Positions 1 to 9,828 of a stretch of DNA of 23,547 bases are shown here, piece after piece. The DNA comes from Plakobranchus ocellatus (Eukaryota; Mollusca; Gastropoda; Plakobranchidae), in contig BLXT01006012.1 in NCBI GenBank assembly GCA_019648995.1, positions 1,012,258 to 1,035,804 of the forward strand, given 5' to 3'. Within the stretch, counting starts at the first letter, position 1. Every line of letters begins with the position of its first letter. Under the pieces are notes generated by a model. The model was not told the DNA's origin. It did no database searches and was given only the letters and a program-made list of their open reading frames with translations. The position numbers were made by a program, and so were the translations under genes.

Positions 1-13
1 AAAAAAATAAATA

Positions 14-76
<63 letters not shown>

Positions 77-183
77 TAAATAATAACAATAATAATAATA
101 ATAATAATAAATAAATAAATAAATAAATAAATAATAACAATAATAATAATAATAAATAAATAAATAAATAAATAAATAATAAC

Positions 184-240
<57 letters not shown>
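1..240. repeat. Compound TAA/ATAA microsatellite
   Basis: Nearly pure A/T array that starts at the window edge. TAA trinucleotide runs alternate with ATAA tetranucleotide runs. The junction word TAATAACAAT recurs at 81-90, 132-141 and 177-186, so the array has a loose higher-order unit of 45-51 bp. No coding content. Confidence 0.95.
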
Positions 241-241
<1 letters not shown>

Positions 242-1213
242 TTGGTAAAAATTGAAGATAAACAAGACGCCTTAGCCTTACAGCTCTGGGTTGGGTCTTT
301 AGCGGCTTCTTATTCATTTTTTATTTATTTTTGGGTTGCAATTTTCGTAAAGCTTTTTTTAATTTTTTTTTTTCAATGGGGCTTTGACAAAACAAAGTCA
401 AATATCCTCGGAATGATTTTAAACATGCGCATTTTTCGCATAAAAACTTGACTTTATTTTGTTTGTGGCGATCATTAACATGCTTACACAGAAATTCTGA
501 ATGAGGTTCAGCGACCCTTAACATCTAACACTAACAATAGTTTTTCTATTCATCTGTCCAAGAAATTCTATTTATTTTATCCGACGACTCACAATTCAGC
601 TGCCTTCAATTCCTTCTTTTTTTTTTTTTGTTAGTGTCAACTCATGCAGCTATAAAATAATTCAGTCTGTAACTTTTTAAAAACCGAAGTTTTGTTATAA
701 TCGCTACGTTCTTTTTGTCATGATTAGGTTCATTTCATGGAAGTATTTTTCTGTTCTCCTTAGGTTTTTTTTTCTCTTTATTTTAGCTTTATCAAAATAT
801 CTCAGTGTCCCGACCTTGTGTCTATTTTTTCCGGGAAGCCCATTGCTATGCCTATGGAGCTGAAGAATAATGTAATAACTTTCTCTCAGCATTAAGCTAA
901 TAATGTTAGCAAACTAGCAGTAGCTTCTCAGAATAACTTGTTAACTGGATTTGCTCTGCAAAAAGCAGCGGTTGATGGAATTATGCGCGAGTACCAGTTC
1001 AAATAAACTCCACTAAATATGCAAATGCAATCACCGTCTTTTGGCCATGACGACTATTCGATGCAAATAAGCTCAAACCCAAGTCATAAACTTGTAGGTT
1101 TTGTTAGTGTGCTGACAAAAGCTGTGTTTCTCTCGTTTACAATAGAAGAGCAAGGAGTGAAAGTAATATTCCTATATCTAAAGAAATCGTTTATTATTTA
1201 ACATCGCACGGGT
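241..1213. other. AT-rich non-coding stretch
   Basis: No convincing gene. Open frames are short, AT-driven and lack recognisable motifs. Contents are a poly-T run near 617-629 and two copies of the POU octamer ATGCAAAT at 1019-1026 and 1061-1068. Confidence 0.6.
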
Positions 1214-1361
1214 TGTCGGGTTATAAAGGATTTTTGAATATAGACAGTCTACAATAAGATGATTTCAGGCTTTCAGGCTATCCGTCAGGACAGGGCGCCG
1301 GTGGCGGGGCTCGAACCCGCGACAGAAAAGTCCCACTAGATCTCAGGGTTGATGTCGGGTT
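1214..1361 (-). mobile_element. tRNA-derived SINE, 5'-truncated, copy A
   Basis: On the minus strand this matches the family copy at 8613-8773 from the CCCTGAGATCT segment to the tail. It keeps a perfect Pol III box B (plus positions 1307-1317, read on the minus strand as GGTTCGAGCCC). The GCCTGAAAGCCTGA segment and a diverged tail, with CTATATTCAAAAA for CTATATACAAAAA, follow. The head with box A is missing. A 9-bp direct repeat TGTCGGGTT flanks it at 1214-1222 and 1353-1361, which I read as the target-site duplication. A 5'-truncated insertion with a duplication is what LINE-assisted target-primed reverse transcription would give. Confidence 0.85.
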
Positions 1362-2521
1362 GAAAAGATGAAAGCTGTTTTGTCTACAACAACATATGTG
1401 TGGCACAACAGTTATCAGACCCGCCATAAAATTTGCGAGCGCGGGTGTCATTCTGTCAATAATTTCAGCCCAGCAAGGCCTGAGAAACAAAGATCATATA
1501 TTACTCAACAGGTTTAATGAAAGAAACAAAGAACGAACAAAGAAATAAACCAACAAATAAACAGCATCTCTAAAACAGTCCACACTTCTTTTGCTAAAAT
1601 TAAACTTCTGTTTCAAATGCCTTTGATTGATTAATAAACTCCTCATCATTTTAAACTTCTCAGTATCTTTTAATTATGCCAGTGAGTTTTTGCTTGACAA
1701 CACCACTTTGGTCGATTGTACTATCTCGAACTATCTCTCTTTTTAAACTTGGTTTTGTCAGCTGCTGCCGTTACTGCTGTTTTAGATGCTAACTGCAGAG
1801 TCAACGAAGTCCTTTTGAGGTCTGTAGACAATGGCATTGTTACGATATCTTGCTTTACTATTTTGTTAACGAATGTTTTTCTTATAAATCAAATGATGTG
1901 TGAAACAGAGATAACCGTAGTCTTAGCTTCCACTCCTGCTCTTAACACAAATTTGATTGCAAATGATTTAAACTTTGCTTAATTTCGACTGAAACTTTTA
2001 AAATGGTGTTCTCGTTTGATACAAGCACAATCTAATAAATGCCAATCTTTTACAGCTTTTGCAACGAAATAAAATTATTCCCTAGTATACCTAAAATAAT
2101 TTGTTACATCGTCAAAGAAAAAAAATAATGCAGCCGATAACAAAGGTTAAAAAATAAAAAAACAATTTATTTATTAAAAGTTAATATCAAGCCATTCATC
2201 TGTGATAATTTTGTCTTTTAACATCTAAAACTTATCTTCCATGCTATTGTAAATTCAACCATACTTCCATTTAGTAATAGATGATGGTGTGCAACATTTG
2301 AAACTTTATGCAGACTGTTAATAGCGATAAGGGTAATATTATATTATCTGCCGTTTTCTCCAAACATTTTGGAAGACATCTAAAGACACACTGTTAGATC
2401 GCAGACATTGATTTCTACTCTCTGAGCTACAATATCAGGCAAGCAATAGAATTTCTCGTCCCATGGTGTTACCCTCGCCGGTTTTTCATTTCATAAGTAT
2501 TTATTCGGGAGTCCAGTTGCA
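1362..2521. other. Non-coding stretch with one G+C-raised patch
   Basis: No gene recognised. Around 1740-1850 the G+C content rises and frames are open on both strands; the plus frame (1716-1982, 88 codons) is rich in small hydrophobic residues. The word TTTTGTCAG at about 1755 could be a plus-strand splice acceptor. Neither frame shows a known motif, so no CDS is called. Confidence 0.5.
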
Positions 2522-2569
2522 AAGAAGAGAGGGTCAAGAGAGAGAACAATGAGAGAGAGAGAGGGAAGC
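2522..2569. repeat. GA-rich purine tract
   Basis: Imperfect GA repeat interrupted by GGTCA and AACAAT. Simple-sequence DNA that creates a low-complexity frame on the opposite strand. Confidence 0.85.
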
Positions 2570-2779
2570 AAACGAGTCAGATAAATATAAGATAGTAAAT
2601 TGGATCGAAAAAAAGGGTACAGGGTAGTGGGGAGAAGTTGTGGGGTGGAGACACTGGCGGAATATTTAAAGAGAAAACAAAACTGACAAACAAGGATACA
2701 TGGACATGAATGGAAAACCAAGATAATATTAAATCCTTTGAAAATATACACCCCCCAGAAAAATATATTTTTTATTCCT

Positions 2780-2938
2780 TGCTTCTCTGAGGGCGTCGGT
2801 GACACAATAAAAGCAAGTCCACCCTGAGATCTTCAAGGACTTTTCTGTCGTGGGTTCGAGCCCGCCGTCGTGGGGCCTAAAAGCCTGAGATCACCTTGGT
2901 CTGGACTGGCTATATACAAAAATCAATCCTGCTTCTCT
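2780..2938 (+). mobile_element. tRNA-derived SINE copy B
   Basis: Plus-strand member of the family. The head GGGCGTCGGT at 2791-2800 and an intact box B GGTTCGAGCCC (2853-2863) are present. The tail GGACTGGCTATATACAAAAA also matches. Box A has decayed (GACACAATAA in place of TAGCACAGTGG). About 20 bp between box B and the CCTGAGATCACC segment are missing compared with the copy at 8613. The 9-bp repeat TGCTTCTCT at 2780-2788 and 2930-2938 is the probable target-site duplication. Probably transcriptionally dead because box A is lost. Confidence 0.87.
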
Positions 2939-3950
2939 TTCTTTTTTTTTTTTATTCGTCGTTCCGCTCTCACGAGGTGTTGGAGGTGCAGAGCTAGCTA
3001 CCTCTCCCTAATTTCGAAGCTTTAACGATGGGGAACATCGAGGCCAAAAGCGTGGTATTGCTTTATAGCTCCAGCGATTACTTTTTACAAAACGTTGCAA
3101 CAAACCTCCTTAATAATTCTTACCCTGCTTTACCTGCTGATCATAAACACCTTGATAGGAAGGTGTATCTTAAAGTGCTAATCCAAACGAAAGAGTTGAC
3201 CGATCGTAAACAACACTCCAAAAATAGATAAACAAAAATGTCATTGGTATGATTATAGTTTGTGTCTCAGCGCGTAGTTAAGTGTAGCTATCTATATTTA
3301 TGCTTTTATCAATAATGATCTGTTTAATTAAACTAGTTTGCACACAGGCTCCCCTGCAGATAAATAGAGGTATAAATGGAGAGTTTAGGATACACTATCA
3401 CGATTACGAATAAACAAACCTTATACTCACTTACTCTCTGTCAAAAATATCTTTTTGGATTTATCTGTAATATTTTTTTTTGTACTAAGAAAATTTCAAA
3501 ATCATATAAATTAAGTTGCTGTTGTTCACTTAAAAGGTAAAAGAGAAAAATCGAAATTGCTCAGTGTTTCTCATTATTTCTATATGCAGTAATCAGTATC
3601 AATCGATGGGCAAATTTTGAATCCAAGCTCGCAAAAGAGTGTGGATTGTTTGCTTGTTTTGATAAAGCAGAAATGATTAATGTCAGTTTTTCGGAAATCC
3701 TTAGCTTACAGCATTAAATGTGATGACTTCATATGTTGACGATTGTACTTATAAAATGTTAATATAAGAGTCTTGTGTCACAATTTAAACCTGCAAAAAG
3801 TTCATTGAATTTTTAAAGTTTGATGAACAAGAAGTGAATATATAATAGAAAAAAGACAAAGAAAATTATATTTCTTTTTTCTGATTAAAAAAAAAAAGAT
3901 ATTATCAGCATTTTGTATTTAGAATACATTTAATTCGGATGGACAGCTGA
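2939..3950. other. Non-coding stretch with one small ATG frame
   Basis: No recognised gene. Just after the SINE, a 67-codon plus frame (3028-3231) begins with MGNIEAKSVVLL in a good translation-start context (A at -3, G at +4). It matches no family I know, is short, and has no evident promoter. I leave it as a low-probability open frame. The remainder is AT-rich with poly-A and poly-T runs. Confidence 0.5.
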
Positions 3951-4291
3951 TCTAGAAGTGGCAAACATAGTCTAACAGGCATAAAAACAACAAGTTTATG
4001 CAAAAGAATGACTCTTCATAGACACTTCACCATACTTCAAATCATAGCATTTGAGTTCGCAGTTTCTGGCGCCAAAAATACAACCTACGTGAGACTGCCA
4101 GGTCCATTTTTCGGTAGCCACAATATAGAGATCTAAATAGCGTTTCACTTTATAACAGCGTTGAGTACGATAATCATCAATGTATTACAAATTTGATCTC
4201 CCAAAAAGAATCAATTTTTCATTTCCTGTCTCTGTACAGCTCATAGTAGTTCCTTTTTATCCCCTCTTCCTCTTCCATTCCACCCACACCC

Positions 4292-4295
4292 ACTT

Positions 4296-4331
<36 letters not shown>

Positions 4332-4404
4332 TCCTCTCTCTCTCTCTCCCCCCCCTCTCTCTCTCTCTTTCTCTCTCTCTCTCTTCCTTTCCTCTTCCTC
4401 TTGC
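4292..4404. repeat. CT microsatellite and pyrimidine tract
   Basis: About 110 bp almost free of purines on the plus strand: CT runs broken by GT, by an extra C, and by a run of nine C, grading into CCTCTTCCT. Frames through it encode only Ser/Leu or Ser/Pro strings. Long mirror-like pyrimidine tracts of this kind can form triplex (H-DNA). Confidence 0.95.
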
Positions 4405-5561
4405 CCAAACTTCTATTTGCTCCCTTTACTTTTGGCCTCTGTTTGATACTTTAACATTTATTGCTTTTCGTTTCCGATCTTTTTCTCATCCAAATGCCAA
4501 CTTCTATTCAGTAGAGTAATTATTTTAATGTCCGCGATCCTTTCGTATAGTTTCATTGATCTTCTCCCCGTGGCGGTATTAACCGCTTTGTCCACAAGCC
4601 TGCTTGATTATAGACATTATGACTGTTGCTCTTCCTTAAGATTCACAGCAAATCTTTTATTATCCTCTGATATGGGTATTTATTCGCAAAGTCGCCAATT
4701 TTGCTTTCTCGCTGACTTCTCTTCTCACCAGCCACTCACTTTTCTAATGTTGTTTTCCATAGATCCACCGAAAAAGAAACATTGGCGACTTAGATAAAGA
4801 TGCTAATGTCTTTCCTTCATATAACCTCATTCCGTTAAAAAAAAAAACCAAAAAAAAAACCTATGCCCTAAATTTATCTTCGCATGGTATTTTCTTTATT
4901 TAACTCATTCACTGCTTTTTACTATTTTTATCGCAATAGAATCTGAAAGGAGAAAATAGAGTCACAAAGAATTCGACATTAATATATCTGGAAAAATAAA
5001 CATCTTGATGGAAGTATGCCAGTAGGTTGTCGTAAGGCTTTTATGATAGCTTTTCTTTGAATGCTTTCTAGTTTGAACATGTTTTCAAATTAAAAAATAA
5101 CACCAATAAAAGGATCATACTTCTCAAAATTAGGGGATAGGCACTAGAAACTAAAACAATTAATGAGCCAAAAGTTACATCTTTAAAAATCCCAAATTCT
5201 CTGCTTAAAAAAAATCAAACATGTCTTTTTTTTGCAAGGAGAAAAAAAACAACACTAAGCCATATTAGAATTGATAATTTTCTTGTATGATGGTGTCACG
5301 ATGGTTATGTTGTTTGAAGAGAAGATTTGACTGACTTTGCACCCATGAACCACTTTATTTGCTTTGCAATAGTATTTTAGTATTAAAGGGAGCACTTGAA
5401 ATATGGCAACAGAAAATGAAAAGAAAAGATGATAGACAAAAAGAAAAGATATCAATAAATGCGTAAAAACACTCACTTAAAAAAAAACACCTTACTGTGA
5501 TAATTATGAGCATAACAACAATTTACTCTTACATTTTTAGCGTAAACCTCCTTTTCCTTGA
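4405..5561. other. Non-coding AT-rich stretch
   Basis: No gene recognised. An 89-codon plus frame at 4528-4797 (MSAILSYSF...) has no identifiable domain. Within it is a short palindrome GCGGTATTAACCGC. From 4840 on the DNA is AT-rich with many A runs, and no frame looks coding. Confidence 0.5.
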
Positions 5562-5890
5562 CTGCAGACATGACCACAAAATACAAGGTTCTGGCATCGA
5601 ACGGATGTTTTACGTTCAAATCACGCCTTGACCCCAGCGCTATGTCTGGCCCAAAATCTCTTGCGAATTTTCTCGTCTTCTCTTACGTGACAGATGTGTT
5701 CAGTGAGAGGGACTGAGAGTTGCCCCATAGGGAAGCAGTCGCTGTGGAATAATCCTGAACAAAAACCGGTCTCTCTTTACATCTCATTCAGCGCTTTGCT
5801 TCCTGCAGGCCTTTCCAAAACATCCCTTGCGCAATCGAAGATTAAATCGAGCAAAATCAGCTGTTCCATAGCATTGTATAAGGAGAGTGG
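5562..5890. other. CpG-rich patch of unknown nature
   Basis: G+C rises to roughly 45% by eye and CpG dinucleotides are frequent (for example GCGCAATCG, GTCGCATTGACGG), unlike the flanks. Frames are open on both strands (plus 5694-5960, minus 5784-5975) and run into the SINE relic that follows; neither has a known motif. The word GTTCAAATCA at 5614-5623 resembles a decayed Pol III box B, so part of the patch may be an older tRNA-derived element. An old exon or small CpG island is also possible. Confidence 0.4.
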
Positions 5891-5891
5891 T

Positions 5892-6035
5892 CGCATTGAC
5901 GGTACAATGGGTAGCGAACCCGCCAAAAAAATCTACAGGGGCTTCTCTGAAGCGGGTTGAGTTCAGGCCTGCCACCTAAATCGTGGCCTGATGAAGGTCT
6001 TTAAGCCTTAGGTCATTTATGTACCGGGTCGTGGT
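5892..6035 (+). mobile_element. Old diverged tRNA-derived SINE, copy F
   Basis: It aligns in order with the copy at 8613-8773: a decayed head, GCGAACCCGCC for GCGAGTCCGCC, ATCTACAGGGG for ATCTGCAGGGA, then GCGGGTTGAGTTC in the box B region. GTGGCCTGATGAAGGTCTTTAAGCCTTAGGTCA ends the match, read here in pieces as GTGGCCTGATGAAG and TTAAGCCTTAGGTCA. Box B is damaged and no target-site duplication is evident, so this is one of the oldest copies here. The end point is uncertain by about 15 bp. Confidence 0.7.
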
Positions 6036-6041
6036 AAAATT

Positions 6042-6060
6042 TGTGTGTGTGTGTGTGTGT
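6042..6060. repeat. GT microsatellite
   Basis: Pure GT run of about nine units just after the old SINE, followed by T-rich sequence. Confidence 0.95.
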
Positions 6061-6064
6061 TTTT

Positions 6065-8387
6065 CTTTTTGTCTTTTGTATTATGCTCTTCAGATTCATA
6101 ATAATAGTTTTCTTACTTAAAATAAGTTTACTCGACCCCCTGTTTTTTTTTTTTATCGGTCTTGAATTTATTTTTATATTTATTCTTGTTACAAAAAAAT
6201 AGGTCACTATTTCAATCGGTTACTTCTTTTTATACGCACAAAAACATCGCACAGGAAGAAGTCTTTTCAGTATTAAAGCTAGTATTTTATTTTCTTGTTG
6301 AGAAAACTCAGTTACTATTTTGAGAGATGTATGTTCGCTTTCAAACTCTTGCAGTGAAAATACAAATTTTTAGATACCGTCAGTTATCTAGTTTTGAAAA
6401 TGCTTCAAAAAGTGAATTTCAAAAATGGGCAAAAGAGCATTTTTTAAAAATTCCTCTTGAATAACGAATAACTGGAATAAAGCTAAATGTTATATTGAAA
6501 ATTAAGTTAAACAGTTTAATGATGAACAATCAATTTTTTTTAAAATGAAGGCTAGATTGTGTAACAATACAATGTGCTTAGAAATGAGTTTTATGTTTGT
6601 TTGTATATTTGTCAGTGGCTACAGGAAGTTTTTTTCTTCCATTCCACGACCGATTTGGAACGCTTAAAATCAATAATGTTGAACAATAAAAATAGAAATC
6701 GTAACCATAATTGTTCTCTATTATACCTCCATCCCATATTTGTAAGTAAGCTACTAAACGTTCCAGTAACTCTCGGAATGAGAGGGTTTTTATTGCAAGT
6801 TTTGCGGGAGAGGTCAAAGCTCAAAACAAGAAAAGCATGTTGTTTATGAATAAAGTTAATTTTGAGCATACGTGAACTTGGTTTCCCCAAAAATGTTCCA
6901 AAACCTTCGAATTGAAAACATGCAAATTAGAGAAAGAGATATTTTTTTTCTTTTTTTTTTTTTTTTAATTAGAATGTAACGGTCATCTACGACAATCTGA
7001 TCTTTCTGTAGTCATTTTGGCAGCAGAGGGCTGTAGCACAGAATGCTCAGAAAATCTGTATTTAAATGTTACCAAAGTTGTAATATAATCTTATCACTGT
7101 TGCGATGGTGCCACACCCCCGATCACAGCGTCTGCTTCAGTTTTAGCATCGTTTGGAACGTACCAACAAATTTGAGAATAAAGGTGTGAGTAGTGGCAAT
7201 GTAACACCATAGAGTACACATTCTAGAGACAGTGCCAACCAATGATTTGTGGCCTCAGACTGCGATGTGATTTTTTTCTTAATTTTTTTTTTCTTTTTGC
7301 TCTTGTCTAATCAATAGTTTCAGCCATCTTTGTTTCCTGAAAAACATTATTTTGATACACAATTGGCTCACGTCTCAGGCATCTGTCCTGCTAATCGTAA
7401 GTGCCATCGTACATATTACAGGATATCACCTTAAACATTGCTGCATTGGATCAGAGAATATTTCCATGCTCTTTAAAATGGAATAATAAAAAAAATAAAA
7501 TAAAAACGTCTAAATGCTTACAAACTCTATGCGACAAATAATCCCCCATATTCAGGTTTTAAAAGATGTTTACGAAGAGAAGCTTTAAATTTGACTATAG
7601 TTTCATAATGTGAAAATGGTCAAAGATATGCACCCCAACCCAAAAATGAATAAATAAATACATAAAATAAAATAAAGAAGAAAAAAAAAAAACACTCACA
7701 CACACTGTGGATTAAGATGCAAAATGTTTCTTCTTCGCTAATAGACTCTTCTGTTTTAGTCCCAATGAGATTTTTTGTTATTCTTAAAAAATATGCCTTC
7801 ATCATTTGATTGGCTGAATGATTTAAACATATTTATTTTGCAAAGAAAAAAAACTCTAAATGTTATAGAGTACCTACAGCGATAAAAAACGTCCTCTAAG
7901 GTATGCAATACGAATAAAAACTATTAAGCTTTCATTAAACTATCAGCAATTTACGTTCAAGGTACCTTTTTCAAAAGAAAAAAAAAAGAAAAGAAAAGAA
8001 AACATAAAAAGACCATGCCAAATACTGGAAACCAGCACAGCTACTCCAAAATTACTGTTACAGAATATAGACCAAACAATCGCCCCAAATATTCTTTATG
8101 CTAAGAACATAGCATGCATTTTAGGGTATGAAGAACAAAAATATTACGTAAAAATCAGCTAAAAAATAAGATTTTCTATTCCTGAGTGAGGAAATTTGGA
8201 AAAAATGTCCGGTCCTCTCGCAAAAAATGCCCAGAAATCATCAAACAGAGGGATTAGAAGAAGCTTTGCGCAGGAAATTAATAAAGCTTAAAAATATATT
8301 TGATTCACAAGAAAAAAATAAAGTTGCTCAGTGCATATGCCACAAGACAGGGGAACCATGGCAATGCAGATAAAAAAAAATTAAAAA
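6065..8387. other. Long AT-rich stretch, no gene seen
   Basis: I find nothing that supports a gene. It holds poly-T (6943-6966) and A-rich tracts near 7676-7692 and 7976-8000. A more mixed segment at 7015-7265 has higher G+C but no long frame. The overlapping frames near 6574-6890 on both strands have no family features and look like chance. Confidence 0.6.
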
Positions 8388-8460
8388 GGGACAGCTAGGG
8401 GTAGAGAAAATAGGAGACGGAGGTGGCAGTGGAGTGGGGAAAAGGGTGGGCTTTTTTTTT
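8388..8460 (+). other. G-rich purine tract ending in T9
   Basis: Purine-dominated plus strand with G runs at 8388-8390, 8398-8401, 8436-8439, 8444-8446 and 8448-8450, followed by a T run. Three G runs are close together, but the fourth is more than 30 bp away, so a G-quadruplex is only marginal. Confidence 0.5.
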
Positions 8461-8502
8461 TAATTTGACCACAAAAACCTTAAGAAGAACTTCTTACTTT
8501 GG

Positions 8503-8578
8503 AATAATAACAATAATGACAACAACAACAACAAAAAAAAAAACCAACAAAAGCAACAACAACAACAACAACAACAAT
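8503..8578. repeat. AAT/AAC microsatellite
   Basis: AATAATAAC passes into a CAA/AAC array broken by a poly-A run. It lies immediately 5' of the youngest SINE copy. Confidence 0.93.
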
Positions 8579-8599
8579 ATTGATGACTATAATGTATTT

Positions 8600-8786
8600 T
8601 ATTTTGTTAGGCGGGGGCGTCGGTAGCACAGTGGCTTGCGAGTCCGCCCTGAGATCTGCAGGGACCCTTCTGTCGCGGGTTCGAGCCCCGCTACCGGCGC
8701 CCTGGCCTGACGGAGGGCCTGAAAGCCTGAGATCACCTTGTTGTGGACTGGCTATATACAAAAAACTCAACCCTATTTTGTTAGGC
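8600..8786 (+). mobile_element. Near-intact tRNA-derived SINE, copy C
   Basis: The best copy in the window, body 8613-8773 (161 bp). Box A TAGCACAGTGG (8624-8634) and box B GGTTCGAGCCC (8678-8688) both fit the internal Pol III promoter consensus, with starts 54 bp apart. A non-tRNA body follows (GGCCTGACGGAGGGCCTGAA, then CCTGAGATCACC) with tail CTATATACAAAAA. A perfect 13-bp duplication TATTTTGTTAGGC lies at 8600-8612 and 8774-8786, showing recent insertion. GGGCGTCGGTAG in the head can pair with CTACCGGCGCCC after box B, with one mismatch. The family tail has no long poly-A, and I saw no partner LINE with the same 3' end. Confidence 0.93.
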
Positions 8787-8789
8787 AGT

Positions 8790-9219
8790 TGTCTAACATT
8801 GATGGAAACCAGTTCCATTCAAGTCACGGCTCTGACATCTCTAAAAAGAAAAAAATTATTGACTAATGTTAAGCTTAAGTCAACGTTAATGATAATTATA
8901 TTTTGCTGGAATGACTTCGTAAACAAAATATATAGAAAATCTTTATTCCATATCAAACCCTTCCATTTTTTTGTTTACTTTTGAAACCTTTGCCTCTTTC
9001 TTCTCTCTTGTTTATCTTCCGAAATAGTTCTCTTGCTTTTCCAAGTGGGGTTTTATTCCCTAAAAGTCGTAATATTCCGTTCAATATGTTGGACTGCTAT
9101 CAAGATTCTGACAAAATCTAAGTTTGTGTGTAGATGAAACTCATGCAGAATGATCCTTATAGGCGAAAAGGGTTAATGATTTTTGCTCATGTTACCTTCT
9201 TATATTTTCTCCCTCTCCT
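8790..9219. other. AT-rich stretch, nothing seen
   Basis: No gene or repeat recognised. A frame running out of the SINE into this stretch (8580-8984) is a by-product of the SINE and not a gene. Confidence 0.6.
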
Positions 9220-9229
9220 TATATAAAAG
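9220..9229 (+). promoter_or_regulatory. TATA-box-like element
   Basis: TATATAAAAG is a textbook TATA box, preceded by a C/T-rich stretch and followed about 25-30 bp on by mixed sequence. Such words occur often by chance in AT-rich DNA and no gene is visible downstream, so this is only a candidate. Confidence 0.15.
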
Positions 9230-9440
9230 CCTACAGGACTGGGAGCACACACAGACACACACACCTACGCACAAAAACCCCCCACATTTTTAAAAATCAT
9301 GACTTATAGTAGATATTGGAGTATTATAGATTCTGGCAGAATAAGATATTTTCTGCACAAACGCAGAGGAAAGCAGGAAAAATTGAACAAAAATGCTTTA
9401 AGGTGGTTAACTTCATTGCATCGGCTGTTGTATCTACCTG

Positions 9441-9540
9441 ACGTTTATAACATAATGGTTGCGTACCGAACTCGTAGTTTAAAGGTTGTAGATTCGCATC
9501 CTGTGCTGAATCCGTTGTTAAAGAAATTTCGAGATTTCTG
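9441..9540 (+). mobile_element. tRNA-Thr(CGU)-like head of a second SINE or tRNA pseudogene
   Basis: Box A-like TAACATAATGG (9448-9458) is one base off the consensus. ACCGAACTCGTAGTTTAAAGG follows, split here as ACCGAA and CTCGTAG, the latter like an anticodon loop with CGU at its centre. Box B-like GATTCGCATCC is at 9491-9501. The T-arm around it pairs at four of five positions, two of them G-T. I find no matching acceptor stem, so it is not a working tRNA gene. The next bases (about 9511-9530) loosely recall the tail region of other tRNA-derived SINEs. It is unrelated to the family at 8613. Confidence 0.45.
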
Positions 9541-9581
9541 CATAATACGAACTTCATCCTGAAGGTGGAATGGTTATTCAA

Positions 9582-9614
9582 ATCATCATCATTATTATTA
9601 TTATCATCATTATT

Positions 9615-9688
<74 letters not shown>

Positions 9689-9756
9689 AGATTATCATCA
9701 TCATTATTAATATTATTGATTATTGTTATCATCTTCATCATTATTGTTATTATTGA
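9582..9756. repeat. ATT/ATC microsatellite
   Basis: TTA/ATC mixed repeats flank a pure TTA run at about 9616-9687 (some 24 units). Frames through it give poly-Tyr or poly-Leu/Ile strings with no meaning as proteins. Confidence 0.97.
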
Positions 9757-9765
9757 TATATATAC

Positions 9766-9825
<60 letters not shown>
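9757..9825. repeat. TA microsatellite
   Basis: After a short imperfect lead-in, a pure TA run covers about 9773-9825 (about 26 units). It is self-complementary and could extrude a cruciform. Confidence 0.97.

Positions 9826-9828
<3 letters not shown>

Noticed and set aside
1278..1490. 70-codon minus-strand frame with a Pro/Ala-rich segment
   Set aside because: The frame is largely inside the SINE copy at 1214-1361.
4180..4446. Ser/Leu/Pro-rich frame with apparent signal-like hydrophobic stretch
   Set aside because: The hydrophobic stretch is CT-repeat translation.
6574..6890. Overlapping 79 to 92-codon frames on both strands
   Set aside because: Mutually antisense, AT-driven, no motif, no G+C rise and no splice or start context that favours either strand.
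8480..8818. 112-codon minus-strand frame
   Set aside because: It is the antisense of the SINE plus the AAC repeat; the Arg/Gly-rich middle is the antisense of box B and its flanks.
9220..9300. RNA polymerase II promoter for a gene at 9299-9562
   Set aside because: The frame that follows is a tRNA-like repeat, not a protein gene; the TATA word alone is weak evidence in AT-rich DNA.
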